Positions 33,267 through 43,435 of a stretch of 64,000 bases of DNA are shown in pieces. Positions within the stretch are counted from its first letter, which is position 1, and each line of letters opens with the position of its first letter. The notes beneath the pieces are model-generated. The model was not told the DNA's origin and did not search any database. It saw only the letters and a program-made list of their open reading frames with translations. The stretch is from Strongylocentrotus droebachiensis (lineage: Eukaryota > Echinodermata > Echinoidea > Camarodonta > Strongylocentrotidae): contig JAVYIG010001820.1 of NCBI GenBank assembly GCA_035222895.1, forward strand, positions 186,001 to 250,000, read 5' to 3'. The position numbers were made by a program, and so were the translations under genes.

Positions 33267-35873
33267 TCAATCAGGAGGTATCAGGTGATTGCACCTGAGA
33301 TTGACCGTGAGATCCCGGATCAACTCCTCCCAAAAAGAGTCTTGTCCTCTTTCATTGTCTGGCCAAACCAGATACGGTCGATGATCACTGAGAAACAGTC
33401 TGATTAGGAAAGGGAGCTCGTCATCCTCAACATCCTCAACGAAAACGAGAATCATCTTCTCTGTACCGACGTCATTGACGTGATCGAGAACGGTTCGGAA
33501 CTTCATCATGAACCACTGGTCCTGTAAGGCAGCGTGACTGATCACGACAATAGTCTTGAAGCTTTTTTCTGTAGCGTAGTGGACGGCGTCGAGGTAGTAC
33601 ATACCAAGCATGAGCTCTTCATCACCACAAACGATTCGATTGAAGTCTGGAACTCGCTCCAACAGGCCTGGTCGCAAGTGTTGGTTGACCCATTCATTGT
33701 CGGCTTCGTCGAGCATGATGGCGATATCGTACTGGAATTCTCCTCTGTCGACATCGTCATATATCTCTTCGTATCCAATGAAGCAGAGCTTTAGAAGGAA
33801 CAGTTGATATCTGACCCACCATCGCTGGTAGTAGATCAAACCTAGAGTAAAGATTAGTACCATACCTATCATGGCCAAACAAGAGTAGAGGATAATGTTC
33901 GGATCACATTCGTCTGTCGGATCAAAAGTGATTAATTGTTTGCCCCTAAAAGGCTCCAAAGTCACTGTATTGTCGAGGCATGTCGTACCCATCGAATCTT
34001 TGAGCTCTATTGTCCCTTTCAACCAACCAGGTAACCATTTAAGATCACAATTACAGACAAGTGGATTGAGAGATAGTCCCAGTGTTGTTAGACGCGCTAG
34101 GGGTTCAAACGTGCTATGGTTCAAGCCAGATATACGATTTTTCGAAGCATCAAGCCACACAAGACTAGATAAGTACTTGAACAAATTAGAATCAAGGTAT
34201 GTCAACTCATTTCCTGACAAAAATAGATATTGCAAATCATATAATTTATCGAACAACCCAGTGGAAATAACCTTTAGAAGATTGTTATCCAAATACAATG
34301 AGACAAGGCTTTTCAGATCTATAAATATACCTATTTCTAATACATTAAGTGAGCATTCATCCAAACGTAGAATTTGTAAATTCGATAAATTCTGGAAGAT
34401 GCCCAATGGGATGAAAAGCAATGGATTACTTGAAAGTTTAAGTTGCGATAGGTTTTGCAAACCAAAGAAAGAAGATTTGTTGTTGGATGAATCCCATAGC
34501 AACCCAGGCCCAAGCTCATTTTGTATTAGATTGAGTGTTGTTAAAGATGGAGCTTTGTGGCCAAGGTTACCGGGTCGAATCAAACTTGTATGGCAATACG
34601 AAGACTCTAAATTTAAGGTAGTGAGGAAAGGAAGGTGATGAAAAAATAGCTTAAAAATATGTGTGGAAGACAGATCTAACTCACTCAAAAATGGAAAATC
34701 GGCAAACGTGTTGTTTTTAATTACTTGAAGTTTGAAATTGCGACTCAAGTCTAATGTCTTGAGAGTTTTAAGACCATGGAATGCCGAGCCGTCAATTGCT
34801 GTGAATTCATTGTCTGCCAAGTTAAGATGTATGAGTGAGATATTCCATGGGGTAGATTTACCACTGAGAGTTATGATTCTGTTTGCATCCAATGTAAGAG
34901 AGCGAAGAGCCATCATTCCGTTAAAGACACTTGGTTCTATCTCTTCCAGATTGTTCAATCCCAGCTGAAGTTGAGATACGCCTGCTAAACCATCAAAATC
35001 ATTGTCTTCAATCATATCGATGCTATTCATTTCAATGTCAACTTTGTCTAGATTCTTTCCTTTGAGAGGTGCAAAGAATCCATTCTGGATGGTGTGGAAT
35101 TCTGCGCCTGAAAAATCAAACCCTTTAATAAACATTGATAATCTGATGCCATGAAAGAAATTCGATACCTGAGAAACTGCTATGCCCGTATCCGTCAATA
35201 TAATATGCTTGACATGAAACGAAGAGATAACGATGGTTTCAATGAACTCAATCGGATTTCTAGACAAATCTAGCATATTAACACTGTTGTTAAAAATAAA
35301 CGACTCTTTTGAAATTTGTCGAAATATGTTCGAATCAAGGTGAATATCGCTAAGAAAATTTGAACTGGTCCAGTTTATCTTTCGCAGTTTATTTCCGGAA
35401 AGACTCAAGACTGTCCCTTGGGCTAAGCATGCAACAATGTCACCTGCAAATGTCTTCACATTAGAATATGCTGTATTAAAATCCGCCAAGCTCTGAGAAC
35501 TAAACATTGACTTCTTAAGAGTAGGTAAATACGGGTTATATCCAATCGACAGGCGAAACAAATTCTTTAAGGGGTTGAATGCACCTTCATCTATGCGAGA
35601 TATGTTATTGTTATCTAGTGAGAGCTCACGAAGTCTAGGATACCTCTCAAATGTCTCATTTTTTAGTGTGGTTATCAAGTTTTCGTCTAGGAAGAGCCCT
35701 TTGAGATCGCGAAAGAGATCTGTAGGAACAGACCTGAAGCCCTTACCAGAACAGTAGGCAAACTTCAGACTGAAGTCCAGATGACATGATGCTGCCTCAA
35801 TGGTCCCCCTTTGGTGAATAGATGTAAGAGTAATTATGACGAACAAGATGGAGTAAAGACCTGACATCTTCAT
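33267..35873 (-). CDS. Toll-like receptor, single exon, single-cysteine-cluster type
   Basis: An 868-residue type I membrane receptor of innate immunity. Residues 1-28 are a signal peptide. Cys30 and Cys41 suggest a short N-terminal cap. About 20 leucine-rich repeats span 50-600, with clear LxxLxLxxN units such as LRELSLDNNNISRIDEGAF and many Asn-glycosylation sites. One C-terminal cap (CNCDLKWL...CLDN...EC, about 607-656) lies next to the membrane, which makes it the vertebrate-like (sccTLR) type. Residues about 660-681 span the membrane, followed by an aromatic and basic stretch. The TIR domain (about 714-860) shows YDIAIMLDEADNEWV for box 1 and FWEEL for box 3. The BB loop reads GDEELMLG instead of the usual RDxxPG, so the conserved Pro is absent. 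TIR domains normally signal through MyD88-type adaptors. The intronless coding region is typical of the expanded sea urchin TLR family. The start gives a proper signal peptide. Confidence 0.96.
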   Translation of the reverse strand: MKMSGLYSILFVIITLTSIHQRGTIEAASCHLDFSLKFAYCSGKGFRSVPTDLFRDLKGLFLDENLITTLKNETFERYPRLRELSLDNNNISRIDEGAFNPLKNLFRLSIGYNPYLPTLKKSMFSSQSLADFNTAYSNVKTFAGDIVACLAQGTVLSLSGNKLRKINWTSSNFLSDIHLDSNIFRQISKESFIFNNSVNMLDLSRNPIEFIETIVISSFHVKHIILTDTGIAVSQVSNFFHGIRLSMFIKGFDFSGAEFHTIQNGFFAPLKGKNLDKVDIEMNSIDMIEDNDFDGLAGVSQLQLGLNNLEEIEPSVFNGMMALRSLTLDANRIITLSGKSTPWNISLIHLNLADNEFTAIDGSAFHGLKTLKTLDLSRNFKLQVIKNNTFADFPFLSELDLSSTHIFKLFFHHLPFLTTLNLESSYCHTSLIRPGNLGHKAPSLTTLNLIQNELGPGLLWDSSNNKSSFFGLQNLSQLKLSSNPLLFIPLGIFQNLSNLQILRLDECSLNVLEIGIFIDLKSLVSLYLDNNLLKVISTGLFDKLYDLQYLFLSGNELTYLDSNLFKYLSSLVWLDASKNRISGLNHSTFEPLARLTTLGLSLNPLVCNCDLKWLPGWLKGTIELKDSMGTTCLDNTVTLEPFRGKQLITFDPTDECDPNIILYSCLAMIGMVLIFTLGLIYYQRWWVRYQLFLLKLCFIGYEEIYDDVDRGEFQYDIAIMLDEADNEWVNQHLRPGLLERVPDFNRIVCGDEELMLGMYYLDAVHYATEKSFKTIVVISHAALQDQWFMMKFRTVLDHVNDVGTEKMILVFVEDVEDDELPFLIRLFLSDHRPYLVWPDNERGQDSFWEELIRDLTVNLRCNHLIPPD

Positions 35874-35889
35874 CTTGTTGACTTTTCAT
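35797..35889 (-). promoter_or_regulatory. Upstream ORF overlapping the TLR start
   Basis: An ATG 16 nt upstream of the receptor ATG (out of frame) opens 30 codons and stops at a TGA inside the signal-peptide coding region. If included in the mRNA it would be met first by scanning ribosomes and could reduce receptor translation. Confidence 0.5.
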
Positions 35890-35924
35890 GTAACACCTGA
35901 CCAGTACTTTCCGAGATTGTCCTC

Positions 35925-35940
35925 CGCCTATTAAAAGAAA
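35925..35940 (-). promoter_or_regulatory. Candidate 3' splice site in the TLR 5' UTR
   Basis: The minus strand reads TTTCTTTTAATAG followed by GCGGAG, ending about 55 nt before the receptor ATG. This suits a 5' UTR intron with an upstream non-coding exon. A TATA-like TATAAATA lies on the minus strand at 36535-36542, but I cannot identify the first exon or its donor. Confidence 0.35.
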
Positions 35941-37207
35941 TGGTACGAAATAGGCTTACTTACTGTAAACAAACTAGAAAAAGAAATGTGAATATAAACG
36001 CCACTGTGTTGTGAATTATAACGGTTCATATTCATGACTTCCTAATAGAAGGCTTGCTTATATGCTAATGCATATGTGTTTTGGGTTGATAGCCACGTAG
36101 CGTAGCTTATACTTATTGGACCAATTTACCACACGTTTCAGACATTTCTGAACATTTAAAAATGTCCCGCGCGCGGACGCTTGTGCGCGCGCTTTTGCGT
36201 GTGTCGCCTGTACTGAATGTATTCATTCTATTAGTTCACTTGTGTTGTGTTGCTGATACTATTCTAAGCAATTTGAATTTCACTTTTAGACCTTAAATAA
36301 ACCTCAAAATCAACGCACGTGCGCATATGCCAAAATTGCCAACAATAAGCCAGTTCACGGTTGCAGTCTGAGCATGAGCAGATAAAGGTCATTGCAGAAC
36401 AAATTTTGAAATACACGGAGACGAAATACTGGATACGTGCTCATGAAAGTTATGTAACATTATTCATTCATGCACATTCAGTGCACTCCATGGTACACAT
36501 GTGGAAGTAGTCTTTGAAAAGGGGGAACAAAGGCTATTTATAAAGCACCTCCATCGCTATAGGAGTGATCATTTCAAAATGTACAAAGTGGGACCTCTTT
36601 CATGTTTTGAAGATATGTGGATATTCGGGGTCATTGCAGTAAGGTGCTAACCGTGAACTGGTCTATTGTCAGAAAACTACCTATTTTGAATCTCCATAAC
36701 TCTTCAAAATGGCTGTTTAACCCCCAAATATTTCTTTCATGTTCTGATAGGGTATGAGTTGGAAATGCTATTTCATGTATAACGTTTGCTGTTAGGGTGC
36801 TTTGAGGACAACATAGTGCCACTTAAATGAAAACAAATGAATTTGATGCGATTAGGTAACATTTGCCGTTTAAATATATTCCGTCTCCCTAATCTGATCT
36901 CTCCCATTTATGTAATTACGTTATAACTGAGACTTGACTCGACAATTGTACAGTGATTCATTTTTTTATTTGAAGACGAGGTCGTGGTGAAAATTCCGAG
37001 TTAAGGTGCGAAGACTGCAAAATCTGCCATTATGGTTTCTACTTGTACGTGAGATATGAATGGAGGCTGAGATCTTATTTCAAAGTCCGAACTTCTCATT
37101 GACTCTGTGTTATTAGATGATCAGCCGCAATAGTGTAGCAAATCTCCGTATTTGCTTGTGCATAGGCGTTGGCTCTGAATGTGCATCGCAAGAGTTGGAT
37201 GGGTGTG
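35941..37207. other. 5' flank of the TLR gene
   Basis: No coding feature. It contains an alternating CG-rich segment at 36166-36204 (GCGCGCGG...GTGCGCGCGC). The rest is AT-rich, and no other transposon ends are seen. Confidence 0.4.
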
Positions 37208-37210
37208 TTA

Positions 37211-37579
37211 AAGCCCCTCTGAAGTGTTGGGGGCTCTAAAATCGGCAACAATTTGATCTCCAAAATTCACTTAAATTATCATACTGTGAATTCAAAGAGG
37301 ATGTCATTTCAGACACACTTCTGCAAAGATCCCCCCCCCCCCCGGAAAAAAAAATGTGTTTGAAGACAAATATTGATCAAAGAATACATAATTTGGGTTT
37401 TCTGTTGTTCGCAGAAAACCTAGATTTTGTATTCTGTCATCAATATTCGACTTCGAACACATTTGTTTTGAAAATCCTTGCAGCAGTGTGCCTTAAATGA
37501 CATCCTCTTACACATTATGATAGTTTAAGTGCAATTTTGACATCAATTCTTAGGGGCTCCCAACACTTTAAAGGGGCTG
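37211..37579. mobile_element. Long foldback element, arms about 180 bp
   Basis: Almost the whole element is an inverted repeat. AGCCCC..GAAGTGTTGGG at the left pairs with CCCAACACTTTAAAGGGGCT at the right. Further matching blocks are GAGGATGTCATTT, GCAAGGAT-like, AATATTGAT and, at the centre, GGTTTTCTG...CAGAAAACC. A TTAA precedes the left end and GTAA follows the right, compatible with a mutated TTAA duplication. A C run (37331-37343) sits in one arm only. Confidence 0.75.
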
Positions 37580-37664
37580 TAATTCTGATTTACTTTAGTT
37601 TTCAGATACATATATATATCGCCGGTATATTGTTTGTATAATGAATTAATAAGTTTTGCAATTA

Positions 37665-37760
37665 CATAATAATAATAATAATAGCTCATATTTATAATGC
37701 GCCTAATACTACGTTTCTAGGCGCGGAACATATTATTACCCCGGTCATCGGATTAAGTGT
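37665..37760 (-). mobile_element. 3' end of an L2/CR1-like element
   Basis: An AAT run is followed by ATGCGCCTAATACTACGTTT, then CTAGGCGC, which forms a GCGC-stemmed hairpin. The same arrangement, AAT run plus TAGGCGCTTAATACTGATGT hairpin, ends the element at 930-1645, so this is a severely 5'-truncated copy of a related family. Confidence 0.6.
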
Positions 37761-38130
37761 GTACTATTTCAATGTTTTACTATACTATTACCATTTAGAA
37801 GGTATAGAAACGGTAGAAGAATAGGATTATGTTAACGATATGAATGAACGCCTCATGAAATGGTAATGTGTGTGGATACCCATTTCACAATTAAGGTGTG
37901 AACAAGCCTGTAGCCACTAACATAGTAGTCTTACTGTGGCGAAGTGTAAACACGGTGCATACGTTGAATATGCATGTGAACAGGTCCTTTTTTCTAAGAG
38001 AGGGACTGTGTGGCACCTCTGATAAGCTACGGACAAACAGTCTTGTGGTCAAGCAAGGGCAAGCTTCTCTCTCCTCCACCAGTGACAGTGATCGTATTTT
38101 GTATCCATGATGCTACGATAGAGCAACTAG
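37761..38130. other. Unannotated stretch
   Basis: No supportable feature. The overlapping open frames at 37891-38110 lack motifs. Confidence 0.4.
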
Positions 38131-38529
38131 CTTAGACCCCTGTTACAGTGAGCAAAAGGCCAGGCCAGGCCGCGGCCTGGCCTCGCACTGTAACAGGGCA
38201 AAAGGCCAAATGCGAGGCCAAACTGGCCGCGCATTTGGCCCTGCTCTGGAGGTAGTCTCGGCCGCGGCCTGGCCCCGCAATTTCTCACTGTAAACGCACG
38301 CGGGTCCAAGCCGCGGCCTGGCCCCGCATTTTCTCATTGTTAACGCACCAAATGCGCGGCCAATTGCGCGGCCTGACCCGGCCCCGCAATTTTGTGCGTT
38401 TACAGTGCGAGGCCAGGCGCGGCCTGGCCTCGCACTGTAAACGCACAAAATTGCGGGGCCGGGCCAGGCCGTGGCCAGGCCGCGGCCTGGCCCGGCCACG
38501 CAATTTTCTCACTGTAAACGGGGTCTAAG
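38131..38529. mobile_element. Very GC-rich palindromic MITE-like element
   Basis: Terminal inverted repeats are CTTAGACCCCTGTTACAGTG and, inverted from the right end, CTTAGACCCCGTTTACAGTG. The interior is built from repeats of a module of the form CGCGGCCTGGCCCCGCAATT followed by TTCTCACTGTAAACGCA, in both orientations, so end-like sequences recur several times inside. GGCC/GCGG dyads make it extremely GC-rich against an AT-rich surround. Arg/Ala-rich open frames in several phases are by-products. No clear target duplication is seen. Confidence 0.75.
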
Positions 38530-39100
38530 TAATGTTAAATATATTACTCATTGCGGATATAGTATCGAAAATAATATCGCTAGTGACATTCGTTTGTCTC
38601 GCAATGTATGGCCAACAAGGGATCTAAAAGATCACAACGTTTCGTGCGCCGCTGCTACACTTCGTCAGGCAATTCGATAGTTTAGTAATATTAGTTATTT
38701 TGTAGAAAGCGTCTTAAGTGGTCTGATCTGTATGATAATTGAGGTTTAGAACAACCAAGCAGTTTATAAGTTTTAGCAGGATTTTTTCTGTAGCAGATAT
38801 GGCATAAACAAGTATATTTTTAGCTCATGCAGTGGAGCAATATCACAGAGAGCATTTTCATTAATCAGGAAAATAGTACTTTTCTTTGCTGGCTTTAATA
38901 CTCCAGATAGGAAGTTATTTTGGAGCTTAAAGAGAAGATTCATTGATTTAAAAAACTTACTTTAATGTCATTATTGCAAAGGTGTCATTTTGATTGGCCA
39001 AGGTTATCAAAAGCCAATGCTTGAAAACATTCGAAGTAATGATTATTAACATTTAATAAACGCTTAGATACAGCCGCGACATAGCACCTGAAAAGCCCCC
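38530..39100. other. Unannotated stretch
   Basis: I see nothing supportable here. Confidence 0.4.
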
Positions 39101-39106
39101 CGGTCG

Positions 39107-39690
39107 CTGCTAAGATATGACGTCACATGTTGAACATGATGTGCACAAGCAGACGATGTCCTATGACATCTCACACAATTTCAGTGCCTGTTTTGTCATC
39201 TTTTCTTTAGTTATTTCTCTTACTTCAAAACCCTCAGGCGAAATGTTCAATATATTGCCTCACTCTAAACCCCGTGCATGGTATTTTGTTGATGAAAAAT
39301 GCAAGAATTAAAAATAATAAAAAAGGAATCCGTCGCTTGTAAACAAAATAAGACGCCATTGTATTTTCAGCTGCATACACCGCGGCATGTTCGGCGTTTC
39401 AAGAGGGAACAAATGACGTCCATGCTATCATTCCGGAAGTTTTTTAATTTGAAAGTGTGGTTTCTTTGATTGTTCATTAACCCATATCCTGTGTATTTAC
39501 AAACAAAAGAATTTAGTTATCAGAATGGGGGTCATATCCCTTTTTGAATGGTTTAAAATTCCATCACATTTATATACACTAAACTCATTTTAATTTGAGA
39601 AATAAAAGCATTGCAATTATGTTCATTCTTTATGGGATGTCGTCTGCTTGGGCAGGGTTGGTTCATATCGTGACGGCATTAAGATATCGT
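39107..39690. mobile_element. Possible terminal-inverted-repeat element
   Basis: CAAGCAGACGATGTCC (39148) and GGGATGTCGTCTGCTTG (39636) are inverted, and weaker matching extends outward for about 35 bp (GACGTCACATGTTGAACA against the inverse of GGTTCATATCGTGACGGC). The interior, about 480 bp, is non-coding. Borders are uncertain. Confidence 0.4.
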
Positions 39691-42470
39691 GATTTTTCTG
39701 GCGAATCTCTCGCATATCCCAGATGCTATGAGGTTGTTTAATTTGTATTTTTATCAACCACACGATATGTAGTTGACTTAAAACTTGCATGATGGCCATC
39801 TGTTAGCTTACCAGTTTCTAGTAATACGCTATTTGCCATATTTGTGATTTTCTATAAACCGGCACTTTAAAGGGTCCCGAGAGCAAGGGATTAATGCTTT
39901 CACCATTCTTCCTGTTATTTTATTGCACAGTTATTTATATTCGTTTCTTAAATTTTCTTGTCAGATGATTCAAACAATCATTACATGTATCTAATTTTTC
40001 TTGTGAGTTTTGGAGAGAACATAAAACTGTAATAGTTCAATAGACATGTAGTTTATCTTGAATTATTTAGTTTTGCGGATATACACGTTATTTGAAATTG
40101 CTTGGTTATTGAACGTAATGATTAATCATAGCAGGATATAGTATTCTTAACCTTAATAAATTTACCAGAATTGCGATGATTTTTTTCTCTTCAAAGATGA
40201 GATACTGAAGTATTAATTTAATTTGTTGGAACTGCAAATAAACCATTTATATTACCTGTGGTACACTTAGGTATGATGAGTGTAACGCGTTATGGTTGAA
40301 GCCAGAAAACGTTAGTTGGAATTAACACAAATTGTATTATATAAATTATTTTAAGCTATTTATAAAGTTAGAGGTTAGCTGACCTGCCAACCTCTGGTGT
40401 TAAAAAACTGTATTCTTTAATCCCAAAAGTTGTATTTTACTGACAAAAATTGTATTAAAAAAACAAAAAAAAACAGATCAAAGCCTCTTACAGTTCCTAC
40501 ATACAGGAAGAATTTTTTTTCTATGGATAATTGGTTGAATTTGCATGGTTTCGTCATGACTGGTGTGTTCGATGAACCAATGAACATCCCGAAATTGCCG
40601 ATGTGAGATGCTTGTAGGATACTTTACAGGACGGAATGGGCATTTTGCCATTGAAAATGGCACACACACAAAATACAACAAAAAATGTTTAATGAATTAT
40701 TGTCATCATTTTTCCGCTATTTTTTTCTCAAGATTTAGTGAGGTAATTATGAACAATATGTGTTTGTCCAGTAATAAAAACGGACCAATTCTGAAAAAAA
40801 TATTTACTTGTTTCTGACAAAGTACAGATAATTTGAGTTAAGAAATCAGTGCAGCAACCATTGCAAAGGGGGGAAGAAGCCCGAAAGGGCTAATGTAAGG
40901 ATCGGTAGGAACAAATTTAAAAACATGTTACTGTGCGAACATCATCATAATAAATATTGTTGTACGGTCGAGGTAAGGAACCGAGAAAATGTTAACGGTC
41001 AGGCAGTAGACTCTATGCCAAGTTTAATAATGAAACCTGACTTTCTGACTCTTGCTATAAATAAACAATCCAAATTTACACTCGTTCAATCTCCAAGTCC
41101 GCACTCCCAATCTCTGCTAGTTTAGGCAATTAGAGTAATATGAAGTTTCAGATCGACTGATCGTGTTTAATTTGAAGGAAAATAGAAGAAGAAGCCTGGA
41201 TTCCATAATGGTTTACCGAATTACATTTTACAAAACATTTGCTTTTTATCACATTCGGGAAGTTTAAGAAAGTCAAAATATTCTGAAGCTAAATTTTTAC
41301 AATAATTCATCGAAGATTTTTCTTACATAAAGAAGCTTTAGGGTTATAGTAGGCTGTAGCAGGTATCAATATTTGTAATTCCAATTTGATTTCTGGCAGC
41401 CTCAGAAAACATAGAAATATTACAATTCATCTTTACCTTGACGTGCTGTTTCAACTCCTACAGGAACTCACAAAACCTTGTTCACCAAGTCAGCTTGATC
41501 TCGTAGAAATGAATTCAATGAAAACATTTCTTCGAGTAAATCAAAGTGAAAGAAGAGTAAAAGACACACCTTAAATAGACCAATCATATCTACGGCCAAG
41601 TGTGTATCACCCTTAGCTGTAAGATGCACACATGTGCTCTAACAAATTATAATTTGTGTCTTTCCTGGTTTCAGTTATCTGGTGTTAATACCTTTTCAAT
41701 GGGTAGTTCCTGGTTAAGATTGATTATCTGAGCTTGAGTATGTCTCAATCGTGTTTCCGAAGATCAAAATCGGGAGGTATATGAAAGGAAAGAAGGGGGG
41801 TGGGTACTAGGTCTCCTGAGCCAGAATCATAGGCACGGCTTAACCCCTTAGTTTTGGAGAGTCCTCTCTTTTATTCAATTTTTCAAAGAGCATCAAGTAT
41901 GGTATCAAGTATACATCTTAATATATCCTTCCTCCTTCGATTCATTTAGTCTTCCCAGTCCTAACTCCGAAATGACTTTTTTTTTAAAGTCCAACCTCCC
42001 TGCTCCGAGGCAACACCTGTAATAATTACAGCGGGAGAGAGAAGAGGAGATCAGAGCAGACAGAAGGATAGGAGGGATAGAGAAGAGAGACAGAGGGGGA
42101 TATATAGGGCAGTGGAAGGAGAAATTAGAGGGAGGATGAGAAAGGGGCTATAGAGAGGGGGATACGCTCTGAACACAATAGTCACCCCCCGGAGTCACCC
42201 ATGTGTTCACAAACTACGAAAGTGTTTTAATCATTACACTTGGTACTCTATAATGTAAGTACTTGTCCGGGAGCTGATTGTCCTAGGTGCCAGGTTTTTT
42301 CTAGGGATATTATCCATGTGTGTAATTGTCCGGGTCTAATCCAGGGGTAGTCGTCATGATAAATGCAAAGATTGTCCTTCATAAAGTTTATAGAACTCTT
42401 GGCATAATGCCGTCAAACCAGCTGTAAACTAGATGACTTTGTTGACGATAGACAATTAAACCCCCTTTAA
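39691..42470. other. Unannotated stretch
   Basis: AT-rich with no gene supported. A purine-rich GA/GGA tract lies at 42030-42170. Open frames (for example 40925-41125 and 41386-41574, plus) have no motifs. Confidence 0.4.
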
Positions 42471-42479
42471 AAGTTTGGA

Positions 42480-43435
42480 AAATAAGTTTGATTGATATCA
42501 TATCTGTCCAACCGAAAACAGATGGTTTAAGGGGCTACTTCGAGTTCCTCAAAAGTTATGATGGGAGTCCCACAAGGTTCGATTCTAGGGCCACTCCTTT
42601 TTTCTCTCTATATAAATAGTTTACCCAAATGTATTCATGATGGCATTGTTGATATGTATAATAATAATAATAATAATATTGGATTTCTTATATACCGCAC
42701 GTATCGACCTTGCAAAGTCCTCAAGGCGCTCCAACATTACCTGACTATGCTGACGACACAACTCTAACAGTCAGCGGGAGTAATGTCACAGAAGTAGAAC
42801 AAAAGCTAACCAAAGGTATGGAAAACATATTTTCATGGGTAACAACAAACCGTCTAGTTCTTAATGCGGATAAGACAAATGTGATGCTTATTGGATCACG
42901 ATCAGTTCTTAACGGAGTAAATGATTTTTCTGTAACACTAAACGGCAGCTGTTTGAAAAGAGTAAAAGTGGCAAAATGCATGGGTTTCATGATTGACGAG
43001 GAGTTACGTTGGACGGAGCATGTGGAAAAAGTTATTAAAACTGCTCAAAGAAATATAAGTGTATTTAAGAGAGTCAAAAGTTATGTTCCAACAATATCTC
43101 TAAAACTTCTGTATAATGCCATCGTACTTCCTCGTTTTGATTATTGTTCCTCGGTGTGGTCTGAGCGATTTCAAATACAAACGATTAAATTACAAAAGGT
43201 TCAAAAACGAGCTGCACGTGTAGTGCTGGGAGAAGGATTTGAAGTATTATTTCATGGGGATTCCAATTAATTTGTATTTTACCTGTTTATATGCTTGTGT
43301 ATTTATCTATATAGTTTTTGATGCTGCTATTTGTTTTATTATTACCAAACAGGGCCTCATGGAAGACCACCAAATTGGTGATATGTGCCACCCTGTATAA
43401 ATATCAGAAATAAATAAATAAATACAAATTAAAAG
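42480..43435 (+). mobile_element. Non-LTR retrotransposon remnant with interrupted RT
   Basis: The plus strand encodes part of a non-LTR reverse transcriptase. YLSNRKQ is followed by a stop at 42528, then [20 protein letters not shown], the YADDT catalytic box at 42746, LVLNADKTNVML, and the thumb (FDYCSSVWS ... LQKVQKRAARVVLG) to 43267. An 86-bp insertion splits it at the catalytic box. After the coding break a 3' UTR follows, with a short hairpin (GACCACCAAATTGGTGATATG) and an AATA-repeat tail ending near 43430. The last part of ORF2 is deleted. It is a dead copy from the Jockey/CR1/Rex-like side of the non-LTR tree; the clade is not settled. Confidence 0.85.
42660..42745 (-). mobile_element. 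86-bp nested retroelement 3' end in the RT
   Basis: An AAT run plus TTGGATTTCTTATATACCGC, then a sequence ending AAGGCGCTCCAAC, is inserted exactly after the Tyr codon of the catalytic box. TAT is found on both sides (42657-42659, 42746-42748), as a short target duplication would give. It has the same AAT-plus-GCGC layout as the element ends at 930 and 37665. Confidence 0.7.

Noticed and set aside
33534..34638. Plus-strand frames of 86-247 codons within the receptor gene
   Set aside because: Antisense shadows of the minus-strand TLR coding sequence.
38127..38528. Several Arg/Pro/Ala-rich open frames on both strands
   Set aside because: They lie entirely inside the GC-rich palindromic element, where stop codons are rare by composition.
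40380..40470. Possible end of a DNA transposon (CTGACCTGCCAACCTCTGG)
   Set aside because: Only one end-like sequence; no inverted partner found nearby.
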